A DNA stretch of 64,000 bases, from NCBI GenBank assembly GCA_902702965.1, contig CACRXP010000022.1:1860201-1924200 (forward strand), in the 5' to 3' direction. Numbering within the stretch: the stretch's first letter is position 1; the number at the start of each line of letters is the position of its first letter. Below the pieces are notes generated by a model. The model did no database searches. It was not told where the DNA came from and saw only the letters and a list, made by a program, of their open reading frames with translations. Position numbers and translations under genes: made by a program. Positions 12,650-23,308 of the stretch are shown one piece after another. This stretch comes from Spirometra erinaceieuropaei. Its lineage: Eukaryota; Platyhelminthes; Cestoda; Diphyllobothriidea; Diphyllobothriidae.

Positions 12650-12693
12650 TGTCTCTGATGATGGATTCAAGTGAGAATCCGAGACGTCAGGCG
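12650..12693 (+). ncRNA. Hammerhead ribozyme motif, core damaged
   Basis: CTGATGA at 12655-12661 is followed by an unpaired T and a perfect 6 bp helix II (GGATTC with GAATCC around a short loop). The second core block is GAGA instead of GAAA, then CGTC. Helix I can form 5 bp (TGTCT with AGGCG, two wobbles). Helix III is minimal, as in Penelope-like and retrozyme type I hammerheads. The A-to-G change falls on an invariant core adenosine, so this copy is probably inactive. Confidence 0.6.
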
Positions 12694-12718
12694 AATAAAG
12701 CCCTTGTTCCAGCGATCG

Positions 12719-12747
12719 CTTCTTCTTCTTCTTCTTCTTCTTCTTCT
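12719..12747. repeat. (TTC)n microsatellite
   Basis: About nine TTC/TCT units follow the ribozyme-bearing repeat. The copy at 53.8 kb has a short version at the same place, so the tract expanded within this copy. Confidence 0.9.
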
Positions 12748-13006
12748 GATTAACTAGCTCCTGGAACTCGGATCTCCGCTTGTATCGGCAATACGTTAAT
12801 ATCCCCAAAGTCATTCTTTTTGAATAGAACTATCACATTTGGAATTTCGATATCTTCATATTTGCGAGAAATCAGCAAAGTATCTTTTCTCTTTGTAGCT
12901 TAACTTTAGTAACGGCCTGTGATTTCTTAAAAACATTATTCACCACGGTGCTGGCTTCCCTATTATTTATGAATCTCCGCCTGCAAGAATTTGTTTTTTC
13001 GCCAAC

Positions 13007-13387
13007 ATGGTCTACCCTTTCCATTTATACCTCCAGATGCATGCATCGCTCGGCGCCATTGGTCGAAGGCCTACGGTAGAAAGAGAGGACTCGGCTTCGC
13101 TGTCCGATTCCTTTGAGACACAGAAACAGGCGACCAATGAAGAGGATTATAAGGATTCAGTGGTGGGGTCGAACTATGCAACCGAGCCTCTTCACTGGCT
13201 CTCCATAGGGGAGCTAGTTGAGTGTCTGAAGGCAGTGGCGAAAATCTGTGGAACATCCCGCTGTCCAAGCACTGTAACAAAAGGACCAAAGGACCCGAGT
13301 TCGGTAGGTGGTACAATTTACGTGCATGCTAAGAGACTACCTCTTGCCCGCATAAATATAAACAGCCTATCCATGTTGTGGCAGTGA
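13007..13387 (+). CDS. Anonymous 126-codon open frame
   Basis: An ATG-initiated frame with an acidic, serine-rich first half (EREDSASLSDSF) and a GGTIYVHAKRLPLARI-like tail. The opposite strand is also open over 13071-13316, which argues that base composition may be keeping frames open. No domain or splice partner is recognised. A low-confidence hypothetical. Confidence 0.22.
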   Translation: MVYPFHLYLQMHASLGAIGRRPTVEREDSASLSDSFETQKQATNEEDYKDSVVGSNYATEPLHWLSIGELVECLKAVAKICGTSRCPSTVTKGPKDPSSVGGTIYVHAKRLPLARININSLSMLWQ

Positions 13388-14457
13388 ACAGATTATACTC
13401 GTAAAGAAGTGGAATTCTGCCGAATCATTAGTAGTCTACACCAGTAATTGCCTTTAAACTTCAATTTCAACTTCGTCACACTGATTCGAAGATCCCATCA
13501 GTGATTCATTAAACACTCGAAATACGACCTTCTTTGCAGCTGCGCATATCTTTCTGAGCAACTGTACAAACGATTAATCATCCTCTATATCCTCTCGTAG
13601 CGATGCCGGGGTTTCTGACAACTGACCCTCACAAGTGACGCTACTATATCTATCTACGCGTGGGTTTTTTTTGCGCGTCCACGGCATGAGCCAACTTGTT
13701 GCCTTAAATGCTTGTCCTTATAGTCTAAGGACGTAGATGATCGTTACTTTTCCTCTTATTACTTACATAATGTCTTGTCTGGCACACAAACTTGGTTTCG
13801 GCTGACGCGATTACTTTTCTACTTTACCAATAACCGCAGATACCACTTATGGAAACTTTTGGGCTTCACGTTCATCTCACAATAAGTGGACTCGACTAAT
13901 TCTTATAACTGAAATTGAAAGATGAGTTCCACTACACCTCGATGCTGCTTTTCAAGTCTACCCGGCTGGCAGTTCGTTCTTGATTTGCTTCACTATGTTA
14001 GCCATTATTCAGGGTAGAGTGTCTAAGCCGGAAAAATTTAAAGTAAATGCGTGTCATTACGCAAAATATGATTAGATCTCTGTATGTGGGCCTATTGAAG
14101 AGTGATTTTAATAACCGAATACTGCAATTCAAGTCGTTAGAAAGGAGTACAAAAAATCCCAAGCACAAACAATAAGGTTTAAAAAGGTGGGTTTTTGTTT
14201 ACTTAAATGAAATCGTTCAGCTTTGTCCGTCGTGCAAAGTTCATGTTTCTCTTCATATTTTTAGAATTCCGGTTAGTCACAAGCGCTTCAGGAAAGGGAT
14301 TAAGAAGACGTGGCGATTAAACAAACATAGACAGAGTTTTCTTTCACTTAGTGAGATATTCTCGAGGTCATTTGATAAAAATGATCATGTTTGCGACGCC
14401 CACTTGCGACAGTTATCACCGGTTTTAATAGATTGTGAATAATTCATATTGGTCCAA
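13388..14457. other. No feature recognised
   Basis: Non-coding AT-rich sequence between the anonymous frame and the tRNA-like palindrome. I see no long open frame or recurring repeat. Confidence 0.4.
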
Positions 14458-14474
14458 CTGTGAAAAAGTTAGCC

Positions 14475-14555
14475 CCTCGGTGGGATTCGAACCCACAATA
14501 ACAAGGGGAAGGCTTTAGTGCAGCCAACGCTCTAGCCACATGAGCTACAAGGCCC
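14475..14555 (-). ncRNA. tRNA-like sequence (left arm, likely SINE-derived)
   Basis: On the minus strand an A box (TAGCTCATGTGG) and a perfect B box (GGTTCGAATCC) are present at tRNA spacing. A GGCT/AGCC anticodon stem is visible. The loop lacks the conserved T at position 33, and the acceptor stem pairs imperfectly, so this is a tRNA-derived relic and not a working tRNA. Confidence 0.6.
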
Positions 14556-14679
14556 TACCAGCAGACATGAGTTTAATCAAATTTGGGCCAAGTTACCCGC
14601 CCAGGTGGATTTCAGACGTTGCGGTAGGTTGGGCGAGTAACGTGACCCAGGTGTGATTAAAGTCCTGTCTCCCGGTGGA

Positions 14680-14759
14680 GCCTCGTAGCTCAGGTGGCTA
14701 GGGTGTTGGCTGTACCAAAGCCTTCCTCTTACTATCTTGGGTTCGAATCCCACCGAGGC
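14680..14759 (+). ncRNA. tRNA-like sequence (right arm)
   Basis: GCCTCG at the 5' end pairs with CGAGGC at the 3' end. A box TAGCTCAGGTGG and B box GGTTCGAATCC are perfect. The anticodon stem GGCT/AGCC encloses a 7 nt loop GTACCAA (T at 33, apparent anticodon ACC), and the T arm TGGG/CCCA is intact. The variable region is about 15 nt, which is long, and the anticodon is unusual for eukaryotic glycine tRNAs. With the inverted partner copy this favours a SINE head over a tRNA gene, but pol III transcription is plausible. Confidence 0.55.
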
Positions 14760-14775
14760 GCTGAATTTTTCACAG

Positions 14776-17437
14776 TTTTCACAAATTTTACCGACTCCAT
14801 TGTCTACGTTATAGCAAACGTCTGCGGCGCGTATTTTGCCATTGTACTGTAACCTCAGCGCGTTCGTTAGCCATTTGGCTTTCTAGTCCCCAAAACCGAA
14901 AACGTCAACCGCAAATACTTTCCATCACTTACTTGACCACATTTGTTCATGCTCGAAAAGTTGAACACAGCGACCATACCGCCAATTAAGGCTGGAGTTT
15001 GGAGGGCTTCTGTCACGGACGAGGTCTTTCTCGGGTAGGCAGAGTGCGTTACCGAAATATCCGAGGCGTCTATCCTTCATGGTGTTGCAACTGGAGGTGT
15101 CTTTGGCCAGTGACAAATTTTCACGGTGAAGTCACTGGCTGTCAGTCAAAGCCATGATATTCTCAAAATCCACCCATGGTGAACGGCTCTGACATTTTTT
15201 TAGCCAGCATACACAAGGGTCGCAGATGCAGGGCGTAGGGCAGGGCGACTGTAACCGTAGCCTCATCCAGTTGAGTCTTCTTTCTGACCAGTCTCGTAAC
15301 AAGACCAGACGCCCACAGAGGCATCAGATCATGCCGTGCACAAGTTTTATGCTGCCATTTCTATCTGGTAGACACTGAAGAACCAGGAGCATTAGGGAAC
15401 CGAGCCTTTGAAGTAATCGCCCTCCCATTCGAAACAATTTTACGAAACGAGTTATTTCAACGGCTTAGGACAGTTTTAAATCCCGAAAGATCCTATCACC
15501 CGAGAACGTGCACAAAATGCAATCATGTAACGGCATGGAGCCATGGCCGAAAACTAAAGTGCACTTCTTTGCAGTGGAATCTGAACTCGTAGTTAGCGGG
15601 AAGCAGATCAATACGCTGGCTTTTTGAGTTGTCTTTTAGTTTTCGTACATTTCGGTTCTACAAAGTGCAGCTCGTAGACTTCTTTCAGGCTGTGGCCAGG
15701 GATTGGGGACAATTGGTGGGTACTCTGCAAATTTGCACTGGCATCTGATCGAGCCAAGTGGTGCAAATTCTGTGAACTTGGAGGTCTTGTATACGCATTG
15801 AGTGGATGTCGCCCGCCTCGGTTCTACGGGACATAACTCTGGTGACTGCTGTAGGAGGTCAGTACTCTCGATTCCGGCTATTTATGAAAAAATCCGGTTA
15901 AGTCAAAAATTTTCCGACGAAATCCTACATTGCATTAAGTTTTACTTATGATTGTGTAATGAGACTGCCCTGTTTCCCGTCGTCAACCATTTATTTGCAA
16001 ACTGAGCGCATTTACAGTTTTTGCAATTATGGCTCTTAGCACAATTTCAAACAGGCTCTGGCCTTTAATACAAATTGTCGGGTGTTTCTGCTTTATGCCC
16101 ATTATGTGTTCTTTTCGCCCAACGTGCGTTACAGTGGTTTTCTGGAACACTTCGAATGGCAACATAAAGGTCAACCCTTAATGGCATGAATACTATGCGC
16201 TTGGTCGACCGAAAGTGAGAAGCAGCGACTAGATTGTTTACTGACGCACTGCACAAACCGAATGATTCGCCGACTGTCCACTCTACCCGACTTTTGTTCA
16301 AGCATTTGGAATACATTAGGAACTTATTTTTCCCAACTGGTTTACTAAGGGAGGCCTCGTGGAGAGTGTCTTGAAATTCATTGATGAGCTGAAGCCGTTA
16401 TATTTTTATCATAGGGTTAGAACTGCACTGCGAAATACATGTACGTCCTCCTGAATTCTAAGGCAAAGAGATTTGGCGCTTGCAAATTGCCGACTCACTT
16501 GCCGTTGTATGCCGGCAAAAGTCGGGAGATATGAAATCTGTTGGCTAGGATTTAAATTTTAGGAACTTCCGGTCTTTAAGTTGTGGCACGGCAGGCCATA
16601 AACGAACATCCCGGCTGCCGTCTTTTATCCATGACTCTCTCGCGATCAATGTTCACTCGTCGCTACTGTTCAGTTCTCCAGTCAGATGTGAGCTGCCAGT
16701 GAGAATTCCAAATAACCGCTCATACTGTCAACCATAGCTAACTTTATAAGCAATTGCAGATTTGGTAATAATGTTTTTTGATTTTACGAACCTTGCCTTT
16801 CAGATTGGAGGGATTTTACCCCAGTGACACTATTTCCTTTTCCTAATCGATGCGAATTTTTCTGAATTTTGTAATGTACTGTGTTAAAAGTCAATTATTT
16901 ACCATTCACCCTGCATGTTTGAACTTTACGCTTTGTTTTTTTTTAAATTCTCGGACTAAAGAAAACCATTCTATCTAAATGAAGTTTGTATTGTATGGCC
17001 GTTCTTTGCTTATTGTGGACATTTACTTTATTTTTTCCTTTTTGCACAAGGGACTGGACTTCATATCTGTAATCGTGTTCGGATTGCTAAGCCTTCCTTT
17101 AATAGTTTGCAGACATTAAACTTGACGAAGCCCGATAAACCCGGACGTGCAACAGAAAGTGAACCAGCCCGTTTACTAACACTATTATCATCGGAAAATG
17201 TGGAAACATAGTATATACGATTACTAAACATAAGGACTAGGAAGCGTTTTGCAAAATCACTCTAAAAAAGCCTTTTTAAATGGCAATGTGCGCAGGGGCA
17301 TAGAAAAGTTGCTGTTTAGACAATGAACACGCTGCACATGCTTTGGTTCTGATTGTATTTATGTATGTATCCACTATGAATTCCTGCTTCTCCATAACTC
17401 CACAGTTTTTGACGCCTGGATCTACGAATGGGAGAAC
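14776..17437. other. No gene recognised
   Basis: Open frames here are short and anonymous. I found no domain, no splice-linked series and no copy of the window's repeat families. The section 15130-15860 is less AT-rich and might hold old mobile DNA. Confidence 0.35.
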
Positions 17438-18419
17438 TGTCGTAAATGTGCTAACTCATTAAATAATAGCGGAAATTCTAAAATGCGTTTTCGACTCGAA
17501 AAGATTAGTTAAACAAGGTTGTAATATAAATTATCGTGTGGCATAATCCTAGGATATTTTAGTTACTTCGGGATGCCGACTTTTGGATGAACTTCTTTCC
17601 GGCCACCTGCAAAAACAGCACTCTGCAAAAAACGACTGCATGATTAGTATAAATTTTTCTCATTGATTTTAGATGTCCTTATGAATTCAAACATATTTCA
17701 GAAAACATGCAAAAAACACTCATTTTACTTGCTTGGTAGAAAATTATGTCCTCGTTAAATTTTATATTTAAGGGATGGGTATAATTCTGCTTTAAAGGCT
17801 TTTCCAATTTCCGAATAATTTTGAACCTTATCTGCTGTTAAACGTGCATTCAGGGTTTCCAAACTGCAAGCTGTATATTTTCCGTGCACGGGAAATCATA
17901 CATTTCCGCACGTTATTAAGAGGAAACCAAATGGGGTTCATAAAATTTAGCAGTGGATTTGAGCCATATTGTAAACTTCGCAAGCAACACCAGTAAATAC
18001 AGAGACACGATGCTTTATGAACGGGCATTTCACGGTCTTAAAATTCTCATAATTAGAAAGATTTTTAAGACCGAATTATGACCTTCCGTCAAATATGAAG
18101 CTTACTGAGGACGTAATTTTCTGCCCAGCGAACAAAGTGGGTGTTTTGAGCATGTTTTCTGAAATATGATTGAGCTTATAAGGCTATCGGAAATCAATGA
18201 GAAAAATTTCACTACTCATATGGTCATTTTTTACAGAGTGCAATTTTTGCAGGCGGCCGGAAAGAAGTTCATACAAAAGTCGGCATCCCGAAGTAACTGA
18301 AATATCTTAGGAATATGCTACACGATAATTAGTATTACAACCCTACTTAACTAATCTTTTCGAGTCGAAAACGCATTTCAGAATTTCGGTTAATATTTCA
18401 TGAGTTAGCACACCTACTG
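17438..18419 (+). mobile_element. Fold-back element copy 1 (~1 kb)
   Basis: Long imperfect inverted repeats (roughly 17438-17815 and 18030-18419) enclose a unique loop. The outer ends carry the family signature GTGCTAACTCATTAAATA..GAAATTCTAAAATGCG on the left and its reverse complement on the right. The loop holds two phrases shared by the family: TTTCCAAACTGCAAGCTG and TTCATAAAATTTAGCAGTGG. No transposase frame is present. Arms have many mismatches, so this is an old copy. Related copies are at 50464, 51630 and 60273. Confidence 0.8.
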
Positions 18420-21400
18420 CAGTTGAGACCCCGTTTTTATTCAAATGGTCTGACTTCGTGATGAATGCAGTCCTATAATTATATAAAAATACGTTGAAGT
18501 TAGTTCATAGTTTTCTAAATACGAATAATGCCTTGAAACATGCTTGGTGTCGAAAATTTCGAAAAGTCTGATGATCCAACTAGATGATGATCTCGAATTT
18601 TCAGCTCTGTCATGGTTGGTTCAAGGACCAGCTCAGCAAACGTCTCACCTTGCTTGCAATTATCTAGTTAGCTAGTCTTTCTAAAACTCCTGACTTAAAA
18701 CAGAACTTTCTTAGATCTGGGCCGACTCAGAATTGAACGTCAAAGCAATGTCTTTCTTTGGTGATTTGGCGAATTGTCGGTCCCCTGGGAAATTAGGATG
18801 CACTTATTTGACCGAAACAATACTAGCAAAGCTGGCTGACAAAACCCCCTACTGCTTGCAATAAGATCCTGAGCTGCAAATTTTCCTTGACGACGCTTGA
18901 TTTTTATACCTTACCTCTAACATGTCAAAGAGGAGAAACAGTACTTTACTTGCTCTTGCCAGGACCTAGTCTGCACTGGAAGATATGAAGAACTCTTTGT
19001 GGTCTCAGTTTACTTCCTCAAAACTTTTGTGCATGCTTTTTCCACCTTTTCAAATAGTTCTTTGTTATTTAAATAATATAAATTTCAACCTTTTGTACTT
19101 TTAAATTCGCCACATCCTGATTACACTGCATGCTTACTTTATGACTTAAAATTTGCAGTGAAGAAAATAAAAACCACGACTACTACGAAATTCAGACAAA
19201 AACTGACGAACCACAGGTTTTGTGAGATGTACTTTCCTAAAAGATTGCAGCACATAGTGTACTCGTTTAACGTCAGTGGGTTAACTGAGGAAATTGGTGG
19301 CCGCTGGTTATCGCTACCGCTTGCATGTCTCTGGACAGGCTGAACCCCGAAGCCCGTCCTATGCTACAACATTATGACTCTTAGCTTTTTCTTCTCATGA
19401 GACATACAAATCCGGCTGATATTCTGAAGAATCCATTTAAAAAAGGGGTGTGGCAATAGAAATTAATGTGTTAAAATCGCAGAACAGGTGGGAGATGGAA
19501 GTCCAGACGCGCGTTTCTTTGATTTTGCGCGACTACATGGCGCAGCTGCGAGAGTTATGCCTTATCCATGGGTCCGCTTGCGTCCCCTCAGGGCTTGCTG
19601 GCATGCACTTAAGTTTGCACTGTTGAGCCGTTTCAGCTTCCCTGCAAATTTATATGTACACTCGGAGTTAATTCCTCGGCGGGGACCTTCTCAGATTCGA
19701 ATGATGGTTAATGAGAATAGTTGAACAGAGATCCATCAGCTTCAGCGGAATAACCGCGCGTTATTCTCACTCGGTTGACAGGCTCCTCAATGCGTCAGCA
19801 ATTTTAAACTTCATACATCGTCAGAAGTTTCCTGACAGTGTTTTTGTGATATTTTTCGACTTCGGAAGATTTTATCAGCAAAATTATCTGCCTACCAGGC
19901 TAATTTACAAGTGCAATTAGATGCATCTTTTAGAATTGGTATTCGTTTCTGTCTTCAGGAAACTATCATATGACAAACCGGAAATCCTCTAGGTCAAAAT
20001 ATTAATCGGCGACTCTTCTGAAAACGCGTTTGTTAATCTAGTCTAGGCACTTTCTCCCCATTTAACCAGAAAAAACTTCTCCCTCTTTTTGTAGAGCCAG
20101 TCGACTACCTTCGTATCCACGCTTTAAATTCCGATTTAAACTAAAGAGAACGTTTTGCATTGAAATGTTACAAAGCTTCAACTGGCCACTCGATATTTTC
20201 CAAACAGACGTCATTAAATCGATTGCACTCATTGTCTTTTTGAAAAATCAACACTAAGGGACCGATTCGTGGACTTGTGCGATAGTTCTTTGCTGCATCA
20301 AGCCAGTCACCCATGGCCTGTTGGCTAAATGTCAGTAACTTTTCGCAGATTCAATTTTTGCGTTCCCATAGAGTCCTTTAGATTATTATTTCCCGAAAAG
20401 TGCGATTAAGCACTGCTGGATGCGTATAGTGTCTTGAAAGGGCATACAAAGGCATCGCTTCTACATTCTGTGGTTGTATGGCGCAACAAATTTTCTTCTT
20501 CGAGAAACTCTACTCGTTTGCTTCAAATGACAGATCTCATGATGCTTTTGTTGAAAAGAGACCATTCAACAATTATGAAAAATATTTTTGGTTTAACGGC
20601 TGCAATAAATTTACGTATTACCAGTTTGTCGTCCATCGCCTGTAAGTAATGACCATCCCGAATGCATACACTAAGTCAATAAATTGCACTTTACGTTTCT
20701 GCAGCTTACTGGTGAAGAATCTCCCCGAGCAGTACACATTTAATTCTCAGAAGTCAAAAAAGCAACTTATCTCTACGTATAATGTATAATGACAGCATAA
20801 TGTAGTGATTTGCTAAATGCGCCTTGATGCTTGCGGGGCGCACAAGGATCTCTCATACTTCGTTTTTCCCCATAACACACTCTCGAATTGCCTTTCTGGT
20901 TACCAATTCGTCCACTTCACGCCCATGCTCGTTTTGCACATGACTGGTGACTGTCATGTTTATTTCTATGTTCCACTCACTTGTGCTCATAGGGAGCACT
21001 GAGCTGACAAGTAGCTTGCGTAGCATCACGGGGTCAGAAACAGCAACATTTATTTTAGCATGAGGCGCAAACTTGAGAAGAGAGTGTCACAACGACTCTC
21101 ATGCTGGGGATTGATCGTGATGGCGACAAGCGCCTTTTCATCGCGGGTATGTTTCATAAAAAGCCGTACAGCGTGTGGATAAGTTGGGAGTGGGCAAAGT
21201 CTGTCCGGACGTTTCCTCCTCCTCCTCCTCCTCCTCCTCCTCGAACTTTTGCGTGGAAGAGCCATGGAAATTCATCTGCACTGGCTATTATGCGTGCGTG
21301 CGTACTTCGTTTAGCTGCTTGCCTTTTCTCTGTATTATTTGACGGCCTGCTCGAAAGCTCTTTCAAGAATTACTACTGACCTATTAGTTTTTACGCGCAT

Positions 21401-22194
21401 ATTATTCAGCTAAACTATTGCTGACTGTTTTAGAATCCTTTGGACAGCAGCACGACTCATAAGCAATATTCTTTTCCTGTTAAATTTGTCTTTTATTGTT
21501 GTTGCCTACGTTATTTGACTGAGTAGACTTGCCTTGGTCATTTTTCATGTGAACAAAGGGTCAATCCCTTTAGGCTGGAGGGTAAACTGAGATAAAGCGA
21601 TAAGATGTTCGCTTTCCCGTGTGAGGTCAAGGCAGCGAATTGAATTAGCGCTATACGGTTATTATGTGAAATCAGGCAGTGTTTGGATAGTCTTTTCTGC
21701 ACATAAGCTAAATGTTTTCAAGCAAAACACCATTATATCCTCTATTCGCTTGCTTAAGGGGCTAACATTAAGTTACTACATGAGACTCCTGGAAAATTGC
21801 TTGTTTCATGCCGTTCTCAACTTATGTCCCCTAACTGTTATGATAAGATGCTTGCCGAAAAACTTTGGATTACCAAGGAAAAACGGCTTAATGATATTAC
21901 AGCAGGCATAATTCGAGAACAATATATTTGCAGGTTTTGACGACCAATTTATTAAAAAGTGAAATGCTCATTTTACGAGAAGTCGAGTAACACGAGGTGA
22001 TTTCTAATAAGAACCTTTTATTGAGCAGAATGAAAAGCTAACTAAACAAACTAGAAGCTCCAAAGTTAAGATATCGCGGACCACATCGAACCGACAGTGA
22101 TTCATTTCTGACGAGTGATAACCCGAAATTTACACCAACTTTCATTTTTTAATGGGAGCCCCACAAACATAAATAACAGTATCTTTTTTACCAG
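18420..22194. other. Unannotated DNA upstream of the candidate gene
   Basis: Upstream exons of the gene that starts to be visible at 22.2 kb may lie here but cannot be fixed. A 78-codon open stretch at 19488-19724 (with WHALKFALLSRFSFPANLY) and a 96-codon one at 21621-21911 are the best open frames. Neither shows a recognisable domain or convincing paired splice sites. Confidence 0.35.
21214..21242. repeat. (TCC)n microsatellite
   Basis: About nine TCC units. They create polyproline, polyarginine and polyglycine runs in three overlapping open frames, which are artefacts of the repeat. Confidence 0.9.
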
Positions 22195-22660
22195 TTTGTC
22201 TTCAAAAACTTTGCAAAGGGGTGCTGTGCGGCGTTGGAGAGTAAGCACCAGTTTGAAGCTGCAGTCCATTCAGCAGAACCGAACCACATTTTCGCTCTGA
22301 GACATCGTGTGCTCTGTGTATGCACTGATTGGCCGAAATTGTTTTCCCGTCAAGACTCAACTAGTCGGTGCAACGCACTCCTGGCTTATCAGACTCTACA
22401 ACTCCCTGCTGTTAATGCGATTTTCGGCGAGATGGCCTCACAGCCAAACCACACGGACAAAAGTAGCAATTTAGATTCTGCGGCTGTTATCGCGCTGGTT
22501 GGCAGCCACGACTGGGAGAGCTGGATGGTCTTGCAGCAGGAACGCGGCTACTTTGCGCGATTAACCGTAAAGCCAAGATACGAAAAGCCTGACTACCAGT
22601 CACCCCGTCGGTTGGACATAAGAGAAAATTTTAGGAAGATTGATCATATTAACGAGAAAG
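22195..22660 (+). CDS. Probable exon, upstream part of the MMS22L-like candidate gene
   Basis: A frame of about 155 residues opens right after a TTTTTTACCAG acceptor and reads like protein throughout (CAALESKHQFEAAVH, VLCVCTDWPKLFSR, ALVGSHDWESWMVLQQE). Donor choices are AAAG|GTAGTA at 22660 (phase 1) or an earlier ACC|GTAAAG near 22567 (phase 0). The phase-0 option joins the next exon's acceptor at 23309 directly. An ATG with a fair context at 22432 could instead be the true start. I recognise no domain, and membership in the same gene is inferred from strand, proximity and coding character. Confidence 0.45.
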
Positions 22661-23073
22661 GTAGTATCAGTCTCTTTGCCTTTTGGTTTATTCTACGTTA
22701 GGTAAATATACTAGCTTGTAAATCCCAGGTTAGGTAAAACGTTTATCAGATGAGTAGTTGTTTCGGACAAGTTGCTCCTTTCAGACATTCATAAAACTCA
22801 CATTGTTTGATACTTCTTAAAATAAAAAACAAACAAATTAATCGGAATCCTTAACATATGCTGTCTATAAAGAAAGCATTGGTGAGAGCGACTTAAAGAA
22901 TGCCTAAGTTGCGGTTTAAAAGCGATATGAAAAGGGGAGCTAGAGGAGCGTACAGAAGGTGATGACTGTCTTGTTGGGTTATATTTATATTAGACGTCGT
23001 GGCATGCAATATTTTCTCTGTTGGTTCCAAGTGACAGGTCTATATTCTGCCAGTGATTTTTTCTTTGTTATAT

Positions 23074-23077
<4 letters not shown>

Positions 23078-23115
<38 letters not shown>
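23078..23115. repeat. (CT)n microsatellite in an intron
   Basis: An uninterrupted CT dinucleotide run about 190 bp before the 23309 acceptor. The Leu-Ser repeat it encodes in one frame is an artefact. Confidence 0.95.
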
Positions 23116-23116
<1 letters not shown>

Positions 23117-23308
23117 AATTACTGATATTCTTGACGGAATTTCAGCCCATTTTTTAAACTCCTGATTGTTTCAAAGAATTCATTCGATTAATATTTTTGA
23201 AGAGGAATGCGCTTGCTATGCAGTTTTAGATGTTACTTATTTTGTACCGGCTTGTGTTTTTTTGTCGATGAATGACAGTTGTTTCATTGCTTTGCCTTGT
23301 TCTGTTAG

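Larger units (their letters stand above)
12488..12716 (+). mobile_element. Penelope-type terminal repeat with TATA box and hammerhead motif
   Basis: This block is repeated with high similarity at 53577-53820 and more weakly at 56335-56545. All three share a TATAAAT box, a hammerhead-like core 51 nt downstream of it, and a following AGGCGAATA..AG..CTTGTTCC..CGATCGC segment. Hammerhead ribozymes in terminal repeats are known for Penelope-like retroelements, which is why I place it there. No RT or GIY-YIG sequence adjoins this copy, so it is a solo terminal repeat or a non-autonomous derivative. Confidence 0.6.
14458..14775. repeat. 318 bp palindrome with tRNA-like ends
   Basis: The two halves are imperfect reverse complements from end to end. 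CTGTGAAAAA at the left matches TTTTTCACAG at the right. tRNA-like units occupy the outer parts, and the inner parts (GACATGAGTTTAATC..GTTACCCGCCCA against TGGGCGAGTAAC..GATTAAAGTCCTGTC) also pair. The centre is about 14600-14625. It looks like two SINE-like units fused head-to-head, or a fold-back element built from one. Confidence 0.8.

Noticed and set aside
14680..14759. Functional glycine tRNA (ACC)
   Set aside because: Oversized variable region, rare anticodon and an inverted partner copy point to a SINE head; kept only as tRNA-like.
14458..14775. CRISPR-like or attachment-site structure
   Set aside because: A single palindrome with tRNA-like ends, no spaced direct repeats, in eukaryotic DNA.
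21050..21379. Three overlapping frames with polyproline, polyarginine or polyglycine
   Set aside because: Produced by the TCC microsatellite; no flanking domain.
22959..23165. Open frame with a long Leu-Ser repeat
   Set aside because: Encoded by the CT microsatellite.
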